A stretch of 64,000 bases of DNA from Bacteroidales bacterium (GCA_017412645.1 JAFPWX010000009.1:1-64000); one strand, 5' to 3'; positions 7,568-16,438 are shown, counted from the first letter of the stretch. Notes: a model not told the origin generated them from the letters alone. Translations and numbers: made by a program.

Positions 7568-7893
7568 TACTTTACGATGTCGTCGCTGCTTGCAACCTTG
7601 AAGTAGAGTTCGCCGGCCTGGAACTCCGAAATAGCCTGGAGGTCCGGCTTGGGCTGACGCTCATAGTATTTGCTGATCTCGATCTGCTCCTTGTTCTCGA
7701 AAACCTCGTCCTTGGTGTCGCGCTCGCCGCGGAAGTCCTCAAGCTTCTTGCTGAGTTCCTTCTTTTCGGCCAGGGCTATCTGGTTTGCCCTCTTGGAGAG
7801 GATGACGACGGTTTCGTAGATGTTTCCAGTGGGTTCCGCGAGGCTCTTGATGTCGCGGGTGATGGTGTTGGTAGGTACTTTCTTAATATCCAT
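7567..7893 (-). CDS. rpoZ: RNA polymerase omega subunit, Bacteroidota type
   Basis: The 108-residue protein has the Rpb6/omega core NIYETVVILSKRANQIAL and then the Bacteroidota-specific tail VFENKEQIEISKYYERQPKP. Omega aids assembly and stability of RNA polymerase. It lies between bamD (gap about 39 bp) and recN (1-nt overlap) on the minus strand, an arrangement typical of Bacteroidales. Confidence 0.93.
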   Translation of the reverse strand: MDIKKVPTNTITRDIKSLAEPTGNIYETVVILSKRANQIALAEKKELSKKLEDFRGERDTKDEVFENKEQIEISKYYERQPKPDLQAISEFQAGELYFKVASSDDIVK

Positions 7894-7932
7894 AGTATAT
7901 ATTCTACACCAGGTGGGTGTCGAAAAGTTTCA

Positions 7933-8718
7933 TTATTTTTTTATCACTTTTTCGTGAAGGCGGTCGAGTTCCGCGCGATACTTGCTTTCAGGGTATTCTC
8001 CGATGAAGTTCAGGTAGTCGTCTTCGAATACAAGGAAACGCTCCCTCTGCTTCGCAGGGACGGACAGATCCGCATATTTATAAGAAGACATTGCCGTGTA
8101 ATAAAGGATGTCTTCGCGGAACTGGTTGTCGGCGTCGTCTTTAAGGACATTGCGAAGGGCTACGCGAGCGGCCTTGTAGTCCTCCATCTTATAATAAATA
8201 CGCGCGTTCTCAAAGGCTTTTTTATCCAGGCGCCACTCAAGGTCTTCCAGCATGCGGGCGCAGGCGGCGGAATGCACCGAACCTGGATGTGCCGCGCGGT
8301 ATTCATAAAGTGCGGAGATTGCCGTATACGTGGGCATCTGATCCAATTCCCAGCGGTATGTGGCCTTGTAGAGGCAGTCCACACGAAGGAATTCCGCGCT
8401 CTCTGAGAACGGGCTGCGCGGGAACTTTTCGAGGAAGTTCTTGAAATTCGTTTCCGCCGTGATGTAGTCGGAGTTGCGGTAGTTGCTCAGGCCCCAGTAA
8501 TAGAGCACAGTGTCTTCGCGGGCAGTGCCGTTTGTGAGCACGGACATGTTCTCAAAAAGGTCGGCCGCCTTGGTGTATTTGCCGGCGTTGAAGCACTCGA
8601 AAGCCAGATTGTACTTGGCGTCCACGTCGTTACCTTCCCTGATGAGTTCGTACTGCGATTTGCAGCCCACCATGGCAAGGATTGCCGCCAGCAGCATGGT
8701 TATTTTGGAAGATTTCAT
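7933..8718 (-). CDS. bamD: Outer-membrane assembly lipoprotein BamD
   Basis: The 261-residue protein starts with a lipoprotein signal (hydrophobic stretch then AMVGCKS, lipidated Cys at about 19). It continues as helical TPR-like repeats (YNLAFECFNAGKYTKAADLF, YYWGLSNYRNSDYITAETNF, FPRSPFSESAEF), the pattern of BamD/YfiO, a periplasmic part of the Bam complex that inserts beta-barrel proteins. Its ATG overlaps the trxB stop in an ATGA arrangement, so the two genes are coupled. Confidence 0.93.
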   Translation of the reverse strand: MKSSKITMLLAAILAMVGCKSQYELIREGNDVDAKYNLAFECFNAGKYTKAADLFENMSVLTNGTAREDTVLYYWGLSNYRNSDYITAETNFKNFLEKFPRSPFSESAEFLRVDCLYKATYRWELDQMPTYTAISALYEYRAAHPGSVHSAACARMLEDLEWRLDKKAFENARIYYKMEDYKAARVALRNVLKDDADNQFREDILYYTAMSSYKYADLSVPAKQRERFLVFEDDYLNFIGEYPESKYRAELDRLHEKVIKK

Positions 8719-9635
8719 TGCTTGAGGAATTTTTCTGCGTCAAGAGCGGCCCTGCAGCCCGATGCCGCAGCGTTCACCGCCTGCCTGTAGTGCGGATCCT
8801 GAACGTCGCCCGCGGCAAAGACTCCCTCCACGTTGGTGGCGGAGCTGCTGCCGTTCGTGACGATGTAGCCTTCGGCGTCGGTAGCGACCCACTGGCGGAA
8901 GAGGTCGGAATTGGGATGATGGCCTATAGCCAGGAAGAAGCCGTCCAGCGCAACTTCGAACTCGCTGCCGTCGGCGCGCACGAGCCGCACACCGGTAACT
9001 CCGTTCTCGTCGCCCAGCACCTCCTTGGTGTTACATTTCCAAAGCACTTCGATCTTCGGATTCTCGAGCACCCGCTTCGCGGAAGCTTCGGAAGCGCGGA
9101 AGACGTCACGGCGCACTATCATGTACACCTTGCTGCACAGGCCGGCCAGATAGGAGGCCTCCTCGCAGGCAGTGTCTCCTCCACCCACAACCGCGGTGAC
9201 TTTTTTACGGTAGAAGAAGCCGTCGCAGGTGGCACATGCGCTTACTCCCCTGCCCCTGAACTCCTTTTCGGAGGGAAGACCGAGGTATTTGGCGGTTGCG
9301 CCGGTTGCGATGATGAGGGCTTCGGCCGAGAACTCGACTCCGCCGTCCGTGCGGATGCGGAAGGGCCTTGAGGAAAGGTCCGCCTCCACTGCGATGCCGC
9401 TGCGTATGTCCGCTCCCAGGCCTTTCGCCTGATCGCGCATGGCGGTCATGAGGGTGAACGCGTCTACTCCGCCGGGGAAACCCGGATAATTTTCCACCAT
9501 GGTGGTTGTAGTGAGCTGGCCGCCCGGCTGGGGACCTTCGAGAAGGACGGGGTTCAGGCCTGCCCGGCATGCGTAAATGGCCGCCGTATAACCTGCCGGG
9601 CCACCGCCCAGAATGAGCAATCTGACTTCTTCCAT
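8715..9635 (-). CDS. trxB: Thioredoxin reductase
   Basis: The enzyme transfers electrons from NADPH through FAD to thioredoxin. The start at 9635 gives 306 residues, the usual length; the frame extends upstream to 9788 but that part runs into the divergent Fur-like gene. Motifs are FAD-binding GGGPAGYTAAIYACRAG, redox-active CATCDG, NADPH-binding GGGDTACEEASYL, and GVFAAGDVQD near the end. A -7 box at 9643-9650 lies only 7 nt before the ATG, so the transcript is probably leaderless or nearly so. Confidence 0.97.
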   Translation of the reverse strand: MEEVRLLILGGGPAGYTAAIYACRAGLNPVLLEGPQPGGQLTTTTMVENYPGFPGGVDAFTLMTAMRDQAKGLGADIRSGIAVEADLSSRPFRIRTDGGVEFSAEALIIATGATAKYLGLPSEKEFRGRGVSACATCDGFFYRKKVTAVVGGGDTACEEASYLAGLCSKVYMIVRRDVFRASEASAKRVLENPKIEVLWKCNTKEVLGDENGVTGVRLVRADGSEFEVALDGFFLAIGHHPNSDLFRQWVATDAEGYIVTNGSSSATNVEGVFAAGDVQDPHYRQAVNAAASGCRAALDAEKFLKQ

Positions 9636-9642
9636 AGAGTTG

Positions 9643-9660
9643 CAAAGATAAGTATTTTTG
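9643..9660. promoter_or_regulatory. Back-to-back promoters of trxB and the Fur-like gene
   Basis: The minus-strand -7 box (TATCTTTG, 9643-9650) and a plus-strand -7 box (TATTTTTG, 9653-9660) are separated by 2 bp. Two polymerases could hardly occupy them at once, so the genes may be reciprocally transcribed. Confidence 0.65.
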
Positions 9661-9676
9661 CCGATATTTGCAGAGC

Positions 9677-10123
9677 ATGAAACGGGCAAAGACCATACCA
9701 GACGAAGAGCGTTTCCGCGGAATGCTCCGCAGCCGCGGCATGAGGGCCACCGAAACCCGTATGGCAGTGCACCGGGCCATGATGGCATTGGAGCACGCCT
9801 GCGCCGAACAGGTGGTGGAATGGCTCAAGGCCGACCGCGACGTAGCCGCGTCGGTGTCGTCCGTCTACAACGTGCTCCAGCAAATGGCGGTAGCCGGCAT
9901 CTACGCATACCGGATGAGTGCGGACAGTAAGCGCTACTTCGACGTTTGCAACCACTCCCACGCCCACCTGTACGACCGCAAGAACGGCGTCTACCGCAAT
10001 CTGCCAGACGGCCCCATACGCGAAGCCATAAACGCCGCCATAAAACGCCACCGCGTGCACGGCTACACGGTGGAAGACGTAGACCTGATGGTCGTCTGCC
10101 ACAAAAAGGGCACATCACGCTAG
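9677..10123 (+). CDS. Fur/PerR-family transcriptional regulator
   Basis: The ATG at 9677 gives 148 residues. The N-terminal winged helix shows LRSRGMRATETRMAVHRAM and SVSSVYNVLQQMAVAGI, the Fur recognition-helix region. The dimerisation half has CNHSHAHLYDRKNG, with the His cluster of the metal sensor site. The CxxC pairs that hold structural zinc in most Fur/PerR proteins are absent: the first pair is replaced by DRKN, and the C-terminus has only one Cys. It is divergent from trxB, which hints at redox or metal control of thioredoxin reductase. The metal sensed cannot be told. Confidence 0.85.
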   Translation: MKRAKTIPDEERFRGMLRSRGMRATETRMAVHRAMMALEHACAEQVVEWLKADRDVAASVSSVYNVLQQMAVAGIYAYRMSADSKRYFDVCNHSHAHLYDRKNGVYRNLPDGPIREAINAAIKRHRVHGYTVEDVDLMVVCHKKGTSR

Positions 10124-10145
10124 CAACCAACAACATCCGATAGTC

Positions 10146-10799
10146 ATGAAAATCATCAATCTCGGCGAAAGCAATTCCGTTCTCAATTCCTTCGTAGCGC
10201 AGATGCGCGACAGGAAGATCCAGAAAAACAGTCTTCTGTTCCGCACGAACCTGCACCGCGTGGGAGAAATCTTCGCCTACGAGATTTCCAAGACCCTGCA
10301 TTACGCCCCCAAGGATGTTGTCACTCCCCTCGCCACCGCGCACATGCAGCTTTGCGACAGCAAGGTAGTGGTAGCAACCATACTGCGTGCCGGCCTTCCT
10401 CTGCACGACGGCATCCTGTCTTTCTTCGACGGGGCCGAGAACGCATTCCTTGCCGCCAAGCGCATCTACGACCGCAGCGACAAATTCCAGATCAACACGG
10501 AATACTGCACCACCCCCAACCTGAAGGGCAAGGTACTCATCCTGGCCGACACCATGATGGCCACCGGTTCGTCCTTCATGCTGGCATATGAGCGTCTGGT
10601 GGAAGAGGGCGGCAAGCCGGAGCAGACCCATATAGTCTGCCCCATCGCATGCGAAGAGGCCGTGGATTATCTGAAGAAGCGCATGCCCCGCAGCGTCACC
10701 CTGTGGACGGCCGCGATAGACCAGGAACTCACCGGCCACGCCCTTGTAGTGCCCGGCCTCGGTGATGCAGGCGACCTCGCCTACGGTTCCAAATTATAA
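10146..10799 (+). CDS. upp: Uracil phosphoribosyltransferase
   Basis: The enzyme converts uracil and PRPP to UMP (pyrimidine salvage). At 217 residues it shows VVATILRAGLPLHDGI and the PRPP loop ILADTMMATGSS, with VPGLGDAGDLAYG at the C-terminus, typical of UPRTases. It follows the Fur-like gene by 22 bp. The stop overlaps the end of the convergent rpoN by 6 bp. Confidence 0.96.
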   Translation: MKIINLGESNSVLNSFVAQMRDRKIQKNSLLFRTNLHRVGEIFAYEISKTLHYAPKDVVTPLATAHMQLCDSKVVVATILRAGLPLHDGILSFFDGAENAFLAAKRIYDRSDKFQINTEYCTTPNLKGKVLILADTMMATGSSFMLAYERLVEEGGKPEQTHIVCPIACEEAVDYLKKRMPRSVTLWTAAIDQELTGHALVVPGLGDAGDLAYGSKL

Positions 10800-12215
10800 T
10801 TGCTTGCGCCAGCGCGCGAGGGGAATCCCCAGCTGGCCGCGATACTTCGCGATGGTGCGGCGGGCCACCTTGTAGCCCCGTTTGCCCATTTCCTCCACAA
10901 GCTGCTCATCCGTGAGCGGCTTTTTCTTGTCTTCCGCATCCACGCACTCCTGGAGGGCTTTCTTAAGCTCGCGGGTGGACACCTCGTCGCCCTCTTTGTT
11001 CTCCATTCCTTCGGAGAAAAAGTATTTCAGCGGGAAGATTCCGAAATGGGTTTCAATATATTTGCTGTTCACCACACGGCTGATGGTGCTTATATCAAAG
11101 CCTGTCTTCTCGGCTATATCCTTGAGGACCATGGGCTTGAGGTGCGCTTCGTCGCCATCCAGGAAATAGTCGTGCTGGAAGTCGAGTATGGCCTGCATGG
11201 TCTTCTGAAGAGTATTCTGCCTCTGGCGCAGGGCTTCCACGAACCACTTCGCGGAATCGAGTTTCTGGCGCACGAAGGTGGCGGCTTCCTTCTCCGCACG
11301 GTTGGAGGAGTTCTTTCCGGACGTCAGCATCTCCGCGTACTGGGGATTCACCCTCACTTCCGGGATACGGAAGCGCGGCATGGTGAAGGACAGTTCGCCG
11401 TCTTCCTCGCTGAGCATGAAGTCGGGCACTATCTGCTGGGCCTGATCGGAATAGGAATCGTCTATCTGACCGCCCGGAGCAGGGTTCAGACGGGTAATGC
11501 GGGCGATTGCGGCCTTGAGGCCGTCTTCGTCCAGGCCGAGGCGCGACATTATCTTCTGGAAATGACGGTTCGAGAACTCGGCGAACTGTTCTTCCAGGAT
11601 GCGTTCGGCCGCTTCCACGTCGGGGGTCTGCTCCTCAGCCCAGAGCTGTAGCAGCAGGCATTCGCGGAGATCCCTGGCCCCTACGCCCGCCGGCTCGAAT
11701 TCCTGGATTACCGCCAGCACGTCCTCCACCTCGTCCTCAGTCACTTCCATTCCCGCGCGGAAGGCCATGTCGTCCACCAGGGATTCGATGTCGCGACGGA
11801 GGTAGCCGTCGGTGTCGAGACTGCCGATGATGAACTCCCCTATCTGCTTCTGCCGATCGCTCAGGTTGCGATAACCGAGCTGCTCCCGGAGGCTCTGGGT
11901 GAAGCTTTCCTTTACGGAGAAGGTGTTGTATTCGGGACGGGGGTCCTTGCCCCAGTTGTTTACCTTGAAACGGTAGGCCGGGATGTCGCCGTCGCTGTCT
12001 TTCATGGCGTCGATGGAGACATCGCGGGGGTTCTCTTCGTCTTCGTTCTTGGAAGAATCCGGATCGGGGTCGTCATCCAGCACAGGATTGTCTTCAAGCT
12101 CAGCACGTATCTTCTGCTCCAGTTCCTGAACCGGAAGCTCGATGAGCTTTATGGTTTGAATCTGAAGCGGGGAAAGACGTTGCGTCTGCTTGAGTTCCAG
12201 CCCCTGTTTCTGCAT
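10794..12215 (-). CDS. rpoN: RNA polymerase sigma-54 factor
   Basis: The 473-residue protein has the three RpoN regions. The glutamine-rich N-terminal activator region starts MQKQGLELKQTQRLSPLQIQ, a core-binding domain follows (EFEPAGVGARDLRECLLLQL), and the C-terminus ends in the RpoN box ARRTIAKYRGQLGIP. Sigma-54 needs AAA activators for open-complex formation; none is in this window. It is preceded with a 1-bp gap by the SPOR-domain gene, in the same direction. Confidence 0.97.
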   Translation of the reverse strand: MQKQGLELKQTQRLSPLQIQTIKLIELPVQELEQKIRAELEDNPVLDDDPDPDSSKNEDEENPRDVSIDAMKDSDGDIPAYRFKVNNWGKDPRPEYNTFSVKESFTQSLREQLGYRNLSDRQKQIGEFIIGSLDTDGYLRRDIESLVDDMAFRAGMEVTEDEVEDVLAVIQEFEPAGVGARDLRECLLLQLWAEEQTPDVEAAERILEEQFAEFSNRHFQKIMSRLGLDEDGLKAAIARITRLNPAPGGQIDDSYSDQAQQIVPDFMLSEEDGELSFTMPRFRIPEVRVNPQYAEMLTSGKNSSNRAEKEAATFVRQKLDSAKWFVEALRQRQNTLQKTMQAILDFQHDYFLDGDEAHLKPMVLKDIAEKTGFDISTISRVVNSKYIETHFGIFPLKYFFSEGMENKEGDEVSTRELKKALQECVDAEDKKKPLTDEQLVEEMGKRGYKVARRTIAKYRGQLGIPLARWRKQL

Positions 12216-12216
12216 G

Positions 12217-12765
12217 TCAGCGTATTGGTTTGAGTATCTTCAGGGTATCTACCTTATATGCGGAGGTCTTGCCCAGCGACGGGTAGCGGAAACGCTCGCG
12301 CACGATGAAAGCCGTGGGGAAATCTTTCTTTATATCCTTTAGCGCCGCCAGGGCTTCTGACTTGTTGCGGTAGTCGCCCACAGTGACCTTGAAATAAGGA
12401 CTTGTGAAACTACGGTACGCCGACACACCGGGATTCTTGACCTTGAAGCGGTATAGTGCGGCTTCGCTTGCACCGCGGGCGGTCTGGCTGTTGTCGAAAA
12501 AGATCCTTATTCGATAGCCTGCTACTGTCTGGTGCGAGGCGCTGCGGGAACGCATCTCCACGGCATTTCGGACAGCGCTGGCCTGGTTCACCGTGACACC
12601 GTCGGGCATTACCGAAAAGATATTCCGGCCAGCCAGGGTGGAGTCCACGTCGGAGAGACGGGTGAACACCAGGGAGTCCACGTACTGATAGCCCTCCGGG
12701 GCCGTTTGGGCTCTGAGGATCACGGCCGCGAATAGCAACACTATTATGCTTGCGAATCGTTTCAT
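12217..12765 (-). CDS. Exported SPOR-domain protein
   Basis: The 182-residue protein has a signal peptide (hydrophobic stretch to about residue 19, ending ILRA) and a C-terminal SPOR-like domain with VAGYRIRIFFDN, FKVTVGDYRNKSEALAAL and FIVRERF. SPOR domains bind denuded glycan strands of peptidoglycan at division sites. The middle has no recognisable domain. It overlaps the upstream lipoprotein gene by 4 bp and precedes rpoN by 1 bp, so the three probably form an operon. Confidence 0.8.
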   Translation of the reverse strand: MKRFASIIVLLFAAVILRAQTAPEGYQYVDSLVFTRLSDVDSTLAGRNIFSVMPDGVTVNQASAVRNAVEMRSRSASHQTVAGYRIRIFFDNSQTARGASEAALYRFKVKNPGVSAYRSFTSPYFKVTVGDYRNKSEALAALKDIKKDFPTAFIVRERFRYPSLGKTSAYKVDTLKILKPIR

Positions 12766-13232
12766 TTCGATGCCTTTTCCATTAATGATGCAAGAGACAT
12801 GCCTGAAAAATTCAGGTTCTTCCCGACTCCGCCGACCACGGCTCGCGCGGACACGTCCACCGTGTATTCTTCCGGCTTGAACTTCCGGGCAAGGATGGCC
12901 AGCTGCATGAGGGTCACGCTCGAGTCTATCTGGGCCGATACCGGCAGCCTGTACACCTTCTCGGTACGGCCAGCAACGGCCACGTTCTCTCCGCTCAGAT
13001 GAAGGATGGCAGTGCTGTCGCGGTAGACGTCGGCCTTGAGGTTCATGAGATTGAAGGCCGGAGCCGGGTTCTTCACGCCCAGGGCCACCACCGCGTCGTA
13101 GCTCTTCAGCCCCCTGGGGGAAATGGACTCGATTGCGGCGGAGGTAATCTCTATCTGCTTGAACTTGTTCACGCAGCTGCAGGCAAGCAGCAGCGCCAAA
13201 AGCAGGGCTGTTATTCTGATACCTCTTTTCAT
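12762..13232 (-). CDS. Small lipoprotein resembling LEA type 2 proteins
   Basis: The start at 13232 gives 156 residues with a lipoprotein signal (LLALLLACSC; Cys about 18-20). The body alternates beta-like segments (SYDAVVALGVKNPAPAFNLMNLKADVYRDSTAI) resembling the WHy/LEA-2 fold of bacterial exported proteins. The frame continues upstream to 13637 on this strand but enters miaB. Function is unknown. A -7 box (TATATTTG at 13246-13253) lies 13 nt upstream. Confidence 0.7.
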   Translation of the reverse strand: MKRGIRITALLLALLLACSCVNKFKQIEITSAAIESISPRGLKSYDAVVALGVKNPAPAFNLMNLKADVYRDSTAILHLSGENVAVAGRTEKVYRLPVSAQIDSSVTLMQLAILARKFKPEEYTVDVSARAVVGGVGKNLNFSGMSLASLMEKASK

Positions 13233-13245
13233 TGTCTCAAGTCTG

Positions 13246-13272
13246 CAAATATACGAAAAATCTCTATCTTTG
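13246..13272. promoter_or_regulatory. Divergent promoters of the lipoprotein gene and miaB
   Basis: The minus-strand box TATATTTG (13246-13253) and the plus-strand box TATCTTTG (13265-13272) are 11 bp apart. The plus box ends 8 nt before the miaB ATG. Confidence 0.65.
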
Positions 13273-13280
13273 CCGTGCTT

Positions 13281-14585
13281 ATGAAGAAGGTATACATAGA
13301 GACCTACGGTTGCCAGATGAACGTGGCCGACACCGAAGTGGTGTTCTCCATCCTCACCCGCGAAGGCTATTCCCGAACGGAAGATATCGCCAAGGCGGAT
13401 GTGATTATGGCCAATACCTGTTCCATCCGCGACAATGCGGAGCAGCGCATCTGGGGCCGTATCGATTATTTCCGCGGCTTCCGGAAAAAGCACCCCGGCC
13501 TTATCGTGGGCATACTCGGCTGCATGGCGGAAAGGCTCAAAGACGCCCTTCTCGACAGCGGAAAGGTAGACCTCGTGGCCGGCCCTGACGCCTACAGGAA
13601 CCTCCCCGCGCTGCTCGCAGCGGTTTCGGAGGGTCATCCCCAGATAGACGTGGAGCTTTCCCGGGAAGAGACCTACGGCGACATCAAGCCTCTCCGTCTT
13701 GACAAGGGCGGGGTCTCGGCCTTCATAAGCATAATGCGCGGCTGCAACAACGTGTGCTCGTACTGCGTAGTGCCCTACACCCGCGGTGCCGAACGCAGCC
13801 GTGACTGGAAGAGCATAGTGCGCGAGGCCTGTGACTGCTTCGCCGCCGGCTATCGAGAAGTGACCCTCCTCGGGCAGAACGTGGATTCGTATCTCTATGA
13901 AGATGTGGACTTTGCGGACCTGCTTGCCAAGGTGGCGGAGGTCTCACCCCTGCTTCGCGTTCGCTTCTCCACTTCGCACCCCAAGGACATATCCGACAAG
14001 CTCATCGAAACCATGGCCCGCTATCCCAACGTGTGCCGTCAGATCCATCTGCCCGTTCAGAGCGGCAACGACCGTATTCTGGAAAAGATGCGCCGCCGCT
14101 ACACCCGTCAGTGGTATCTGGACAGGGTGCGCAAGATACGCGAAGTTATGCCGGACTGCGGAATCAGTACCGATGCCATCGTGGGCTTCTGCTCCGAGAC
14201 CGAGGAGGAGTTCCGCGACACGCTCAGCATTTTCGAGGAGGTAGGCTACGACAGCGCCTTCATGTTCTTCTATTCCGAACGCCCGGGAACCCTTGCCTCC
14301 CGCAACTATCCTGACGACGTACCGCAGGAAGTGAAGACCCGCCGTCTGGAGGAGCTCATCGCCCTGCAGAACCGCCTTTCGCTGGAAAGCAATCGCAGGG
14401 ATCTTGGCCGTGAATTCGAAGTGCTGGTGGAAGGCCCCTCAAAAAAGGACGCCGCACAGCTCTGCGGACGCACCGGCAGCGGCAAGATGTGCGTATGGAC
14501 GGATTCCACTCACCGTGCCGGTGACTACGTGCGCGTCCGGGTGCAGGACTGCACCCAGGCCACACTGCTGTGTGAGGTAGTTTAA
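13281..14585 (+). CDS. miaB: tRNA methylthiotransferase MiaB
   Basis: MiaB adds the 2-methylthio group to N6-isopentenyladenosine-37 of tRNAs reading UNN codons. I chose the ATG at 13281 (MKKVYIETYGCQMN), where family proteins begin; it gives 434 residues. The N-terminal UPF0004 domain has the three cluster cysteines (YGCQMN, NTCSIR, GCMAE). The radical-SAM motif CNNVCSYC lies at about residues 155-162, HLPVQSGN follows, and a TRAM-like C-terminal region is present. It is convergent with the carboxyltransferase gene, whose stop is 3 bp away. Confidence 0.97.
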   Translation: MKKVYIETYGCQMNVADTEVVFSILTREGYSRTEDIAKADVIMANTCSIRDNAEQRIWGRIDYFRGFRKKHPGLIVGILGCMAERLKDALLDSGKVDLVAGPDAYRNLPALLAAVSEGHPQIDVELSREETYGDIKPLRLDKGGVSAFISIMRGCNNVCSYCVVPYTRGAERSRDWKSIVREACDCFAAGYREVTLLGQNVDSYLYEDVDFADLLAKVAEVSPLLRVRFSTSHPKDISDKLIETMARYPNVCRQIHLPVQSGNDRILEKMRRRYTRQWYLDRVRKIREVMPDCGISTDAIVGFCSETEEEFRDTLSIFEEVGYDSAFMFFYSERPGTLASRNYPDDVPQEVKTRRLEELIALQNRLSLESNRRDLGREFEVLVEGPSKKDAAQLCGRTGSGKMCVWTDSTHRAGDYVRVRVQDCTQATLLCEVV

Positions 14586-14588
14586 GGC

Positions 14589-16370
14589 TTACTGCACAAA
14601 GGCCACGATCTCGCCTTTCTCGACGTTTTTCCCCTGCTTTCCGATAACCGCTACCACGCGGCCGTCGACTGCGGGAACAATTGCCTCCATGCCGTATTTG
14701 GTCTGCACGTAGCCGCAGGGCTCGCCTGCCTTGACGGCTGTGCCTGCCACAGGTGCCGCGGACACGTCGTCCACATCCACCTGCCAGAGAAGCTGGCCCT
14801 TGGCGGGAGCCTGGACGGGCACTGCGTGGGGATATTTGGAGGTATAGTCTTCTACCTTGAATTCCGGCATCTCAACCACGGCGCGCTTGACCACGATGGG
14901 AGCACCGGCCTTGGCGCGGTAGTCTTCCAGTTCGGTGTTGAAACGCTGCTTGGCTATACCGCTCTTGTAGTCGCGGTACTGGCGCTCGTGCATGGCCATC
15001 TCGAAGAGTTCTTCGTCGTCCTGGCCGCAATCCCAGCCCTCTTCCTTCATCATAGCGCGGAATTTCGGGAGCTCGTCGGGATACATGTCCTGCGGGTTGC
15101 CGGTGTAGAATTCCATGCCCTTTCCCTTGGCAAGCTCCACGATTTCCGGAGCGAGTTCGCCGGGCAGCTTGCCGCAGCGACCGAGTATCATCCCCCAAGT
15201 GTCTTTGTCGATGGTGGACCAGCGTGGCTGCCCCTTGAGGGTGCTGAGCAGGTTCATGAGGGCGGTGTTCTTCACATACTGGCTGAAGGGCGTGACGAGC
15301 GGCGGATAACCAAGCTTGGGCCAGATATACTGAACTTCCTCGAAGAGCTTCACCGTGAGGGCGTCCAGCGATATTTCCGGACGGCCCGCTGCACGCTCGG
15401 CTGCGTTGATGGCTCCCAGGAAGGGTTTGAGGTCCGCCATCATGCTGCCCATCATGCCTCCGGGGAGGCCGCAGCCGACCAGCAGTGAAGTCATGACCTT
15501 GTTCGCGGGATTGATCCAGTAGCCCAGGAAGTCGTCGATAAACTCCTGGGTGAGGGCGCGGACTTCCATGTAGGCGTCCATATTGATATCCTTCACGAGG
15601 AAGCCGTCGCCGTGCAGCATTTCCCGTATGGTTATCACGTCGGGATGCACCTTGCCCCAGCTCAGGGGCTCCACTGCCACGTCTAGATAATCGGCGCCGG
15701 CCCTTGCCACCTCCAGCATGCTGGCAGGAGAGAATCCCGGGCCGCTGTGGCCGTGGTATTGCACCTTGATATGGGGGTATTTCTTCTTGATGCATGCGAC
15801 AAGCCGGCCCAGCATTGCAGGGCGGCCTACGCCGGCCATATCCTTGAGGCATATTTCGTCCGTTCCGTATTCCACCAGTTTGTCCACTATGTCCATGTAG
15901 TATTCCACGGTGTGCACCGGCGAATGGGTAATGGACAGGGCCTCCTGGGAAATCATGCCGGCCTTCTTTGCATATTCCACGCTGAGCCGCAGATTGCGGT
16001 GGTCGTTAAGGCCGCAGAAACTCCTCGCGATGTCGGTTCCCTGAGCCTTTTTGACCTTGAACATAAGTTCACGCACGTCCGCCGGAACGGGGTTCATGCG
16101 AAGGGCGTTGAGAGCACGCTCGAGCATGTGGGTCTGGATACCTGCCTTGTGGAATGGCGCCGTCCACCTGCGGACCGAGATGTTGGGATTTTCTCCGTAA
16201 AGGAGATTAACCTGCTCAAAAGCTCCGCCGTTGGTTTCCACACGGTCGAAGCAGCCCATATCGATGATTGCAGGTGCTACCCTTTCCAACTGATCCACCC
16301 TGGGCTGATACTTACCAGAAGACTGCCACATGTCCCTGTAGACAAGGGAGAACTTTATTTCGCGTGCCAT
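14589..16370 (-). CDS. oadA: Oxaloacetate decarboxylase/pyruvate carboxylase-type carboxyltransferase subunit
   Basis: The start at 16370 gives 593 residues. The N-terminal carboxyltransferase barrel shows YRDMWQSSGKY, LKDMAGVGRPAMLG and the metal-binding YHGHSGPG (HxH), and the middle is the conserved PYC_OADA region. The C-terminal 75 residues are biotinyl/lipoyl-like (QLLWQVDVDD, CGYVQTKYGMEAIVPAVDG). At the place where biotin is normally attached (AMKM) the sequence reads KYGM, so the target lysine appears to be replaced by glycine. The protein may use a separate biotin carrier, or its Bacteroidota subfamily may differ. It could be the alpha subunit of a decarboxylase or subunit B of a carboxylase; the partners are not in the window. 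Confidence 0.82.
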   Translation of the reverse strand: MAREIKFSLVYRDMWQSSGKYQPRVDQLERVAPAIIDMGCFDRVETNGGAFEQVNLLYGENPNISVRRWTAPFHKAGIQTHMLERALNALRMNPVPADVRELMFKVKKAQGTDIARSFCGLNDHRNLRLSVEYAKKAGMISQEALSITHSPVHTVEYYMDIVDKLVEYGTDEICLKDMAGVGRPAMLGRLVACIKKKYPHIKVQYHGHSGPGFSPASMLEVARAGADYLDVAVEPLSWGKVHPDVITIREMLHGDGFLVKDINMDAYMEVRALTQEFIDDFLGYWINPANKVMTSLLVGCGLPGGMMGSMMADLKPFLGAINAAERAAGRPEISLDALTVKLFEEVQYIWPKLGYPPLVTPFSQYVKNTALMNLLSTLKGQPRWSTIDKDTWGMILGRCGKLPGELAPEIVELAKGKGMEFYTGNPQDMYPDELPKFRAMMKEEGWDCGQDDEELFEMAMHERQYRDYKSGIAKQRFNTELEDYRAKAGAPIVVKRAVVEMPEFKVEDYTSKYPHAVPVQAPAKGQLLWQVDVDDVSAAPVAGTAVKAGEPCGYVQTKYGMEAIVPAVDGRVVAVIGKQGKNVEKGEIVAFVQ

Positions 16371-16388
16371 ATCAAAAGTATATTTGTG

Positions 16389-16438
16389 CAAAGATACAAA
16401 TTTTAATGTTGCGTGGTTAAAATATTTTTGTACCTTTG
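16389..16438. promoter_or_regulatory. Divergent promoters of oadA and tRNA-His
   Basis: The minus-strand -7 box TATCTTTG spans 16389-16396. For tRNA-His, TTG at 16409-16411 and TACCTTTG at 16431-16438 are 19 bp apart, 12 nt before the tRNA. A second plus-strand match (TATTTTTG, 16423-16430) makes the exact tRNA start uncertain. Confidence 0.6.

Noticed and set aside
9554..10102. Minus-strand frame opposite the Fur-like gene
   Set aside because: It is a shadow of the Fur coding sequence that would also cover the trxB promoter. No domain is visible.
12999..13280. N-terminal extension of MiaB (frame open 94 codons upstream)
   Set aside because: The extension is antisense to the lipoprotein gene, and the consensus promoter 8 nt before ATG 13281 fixes the start.
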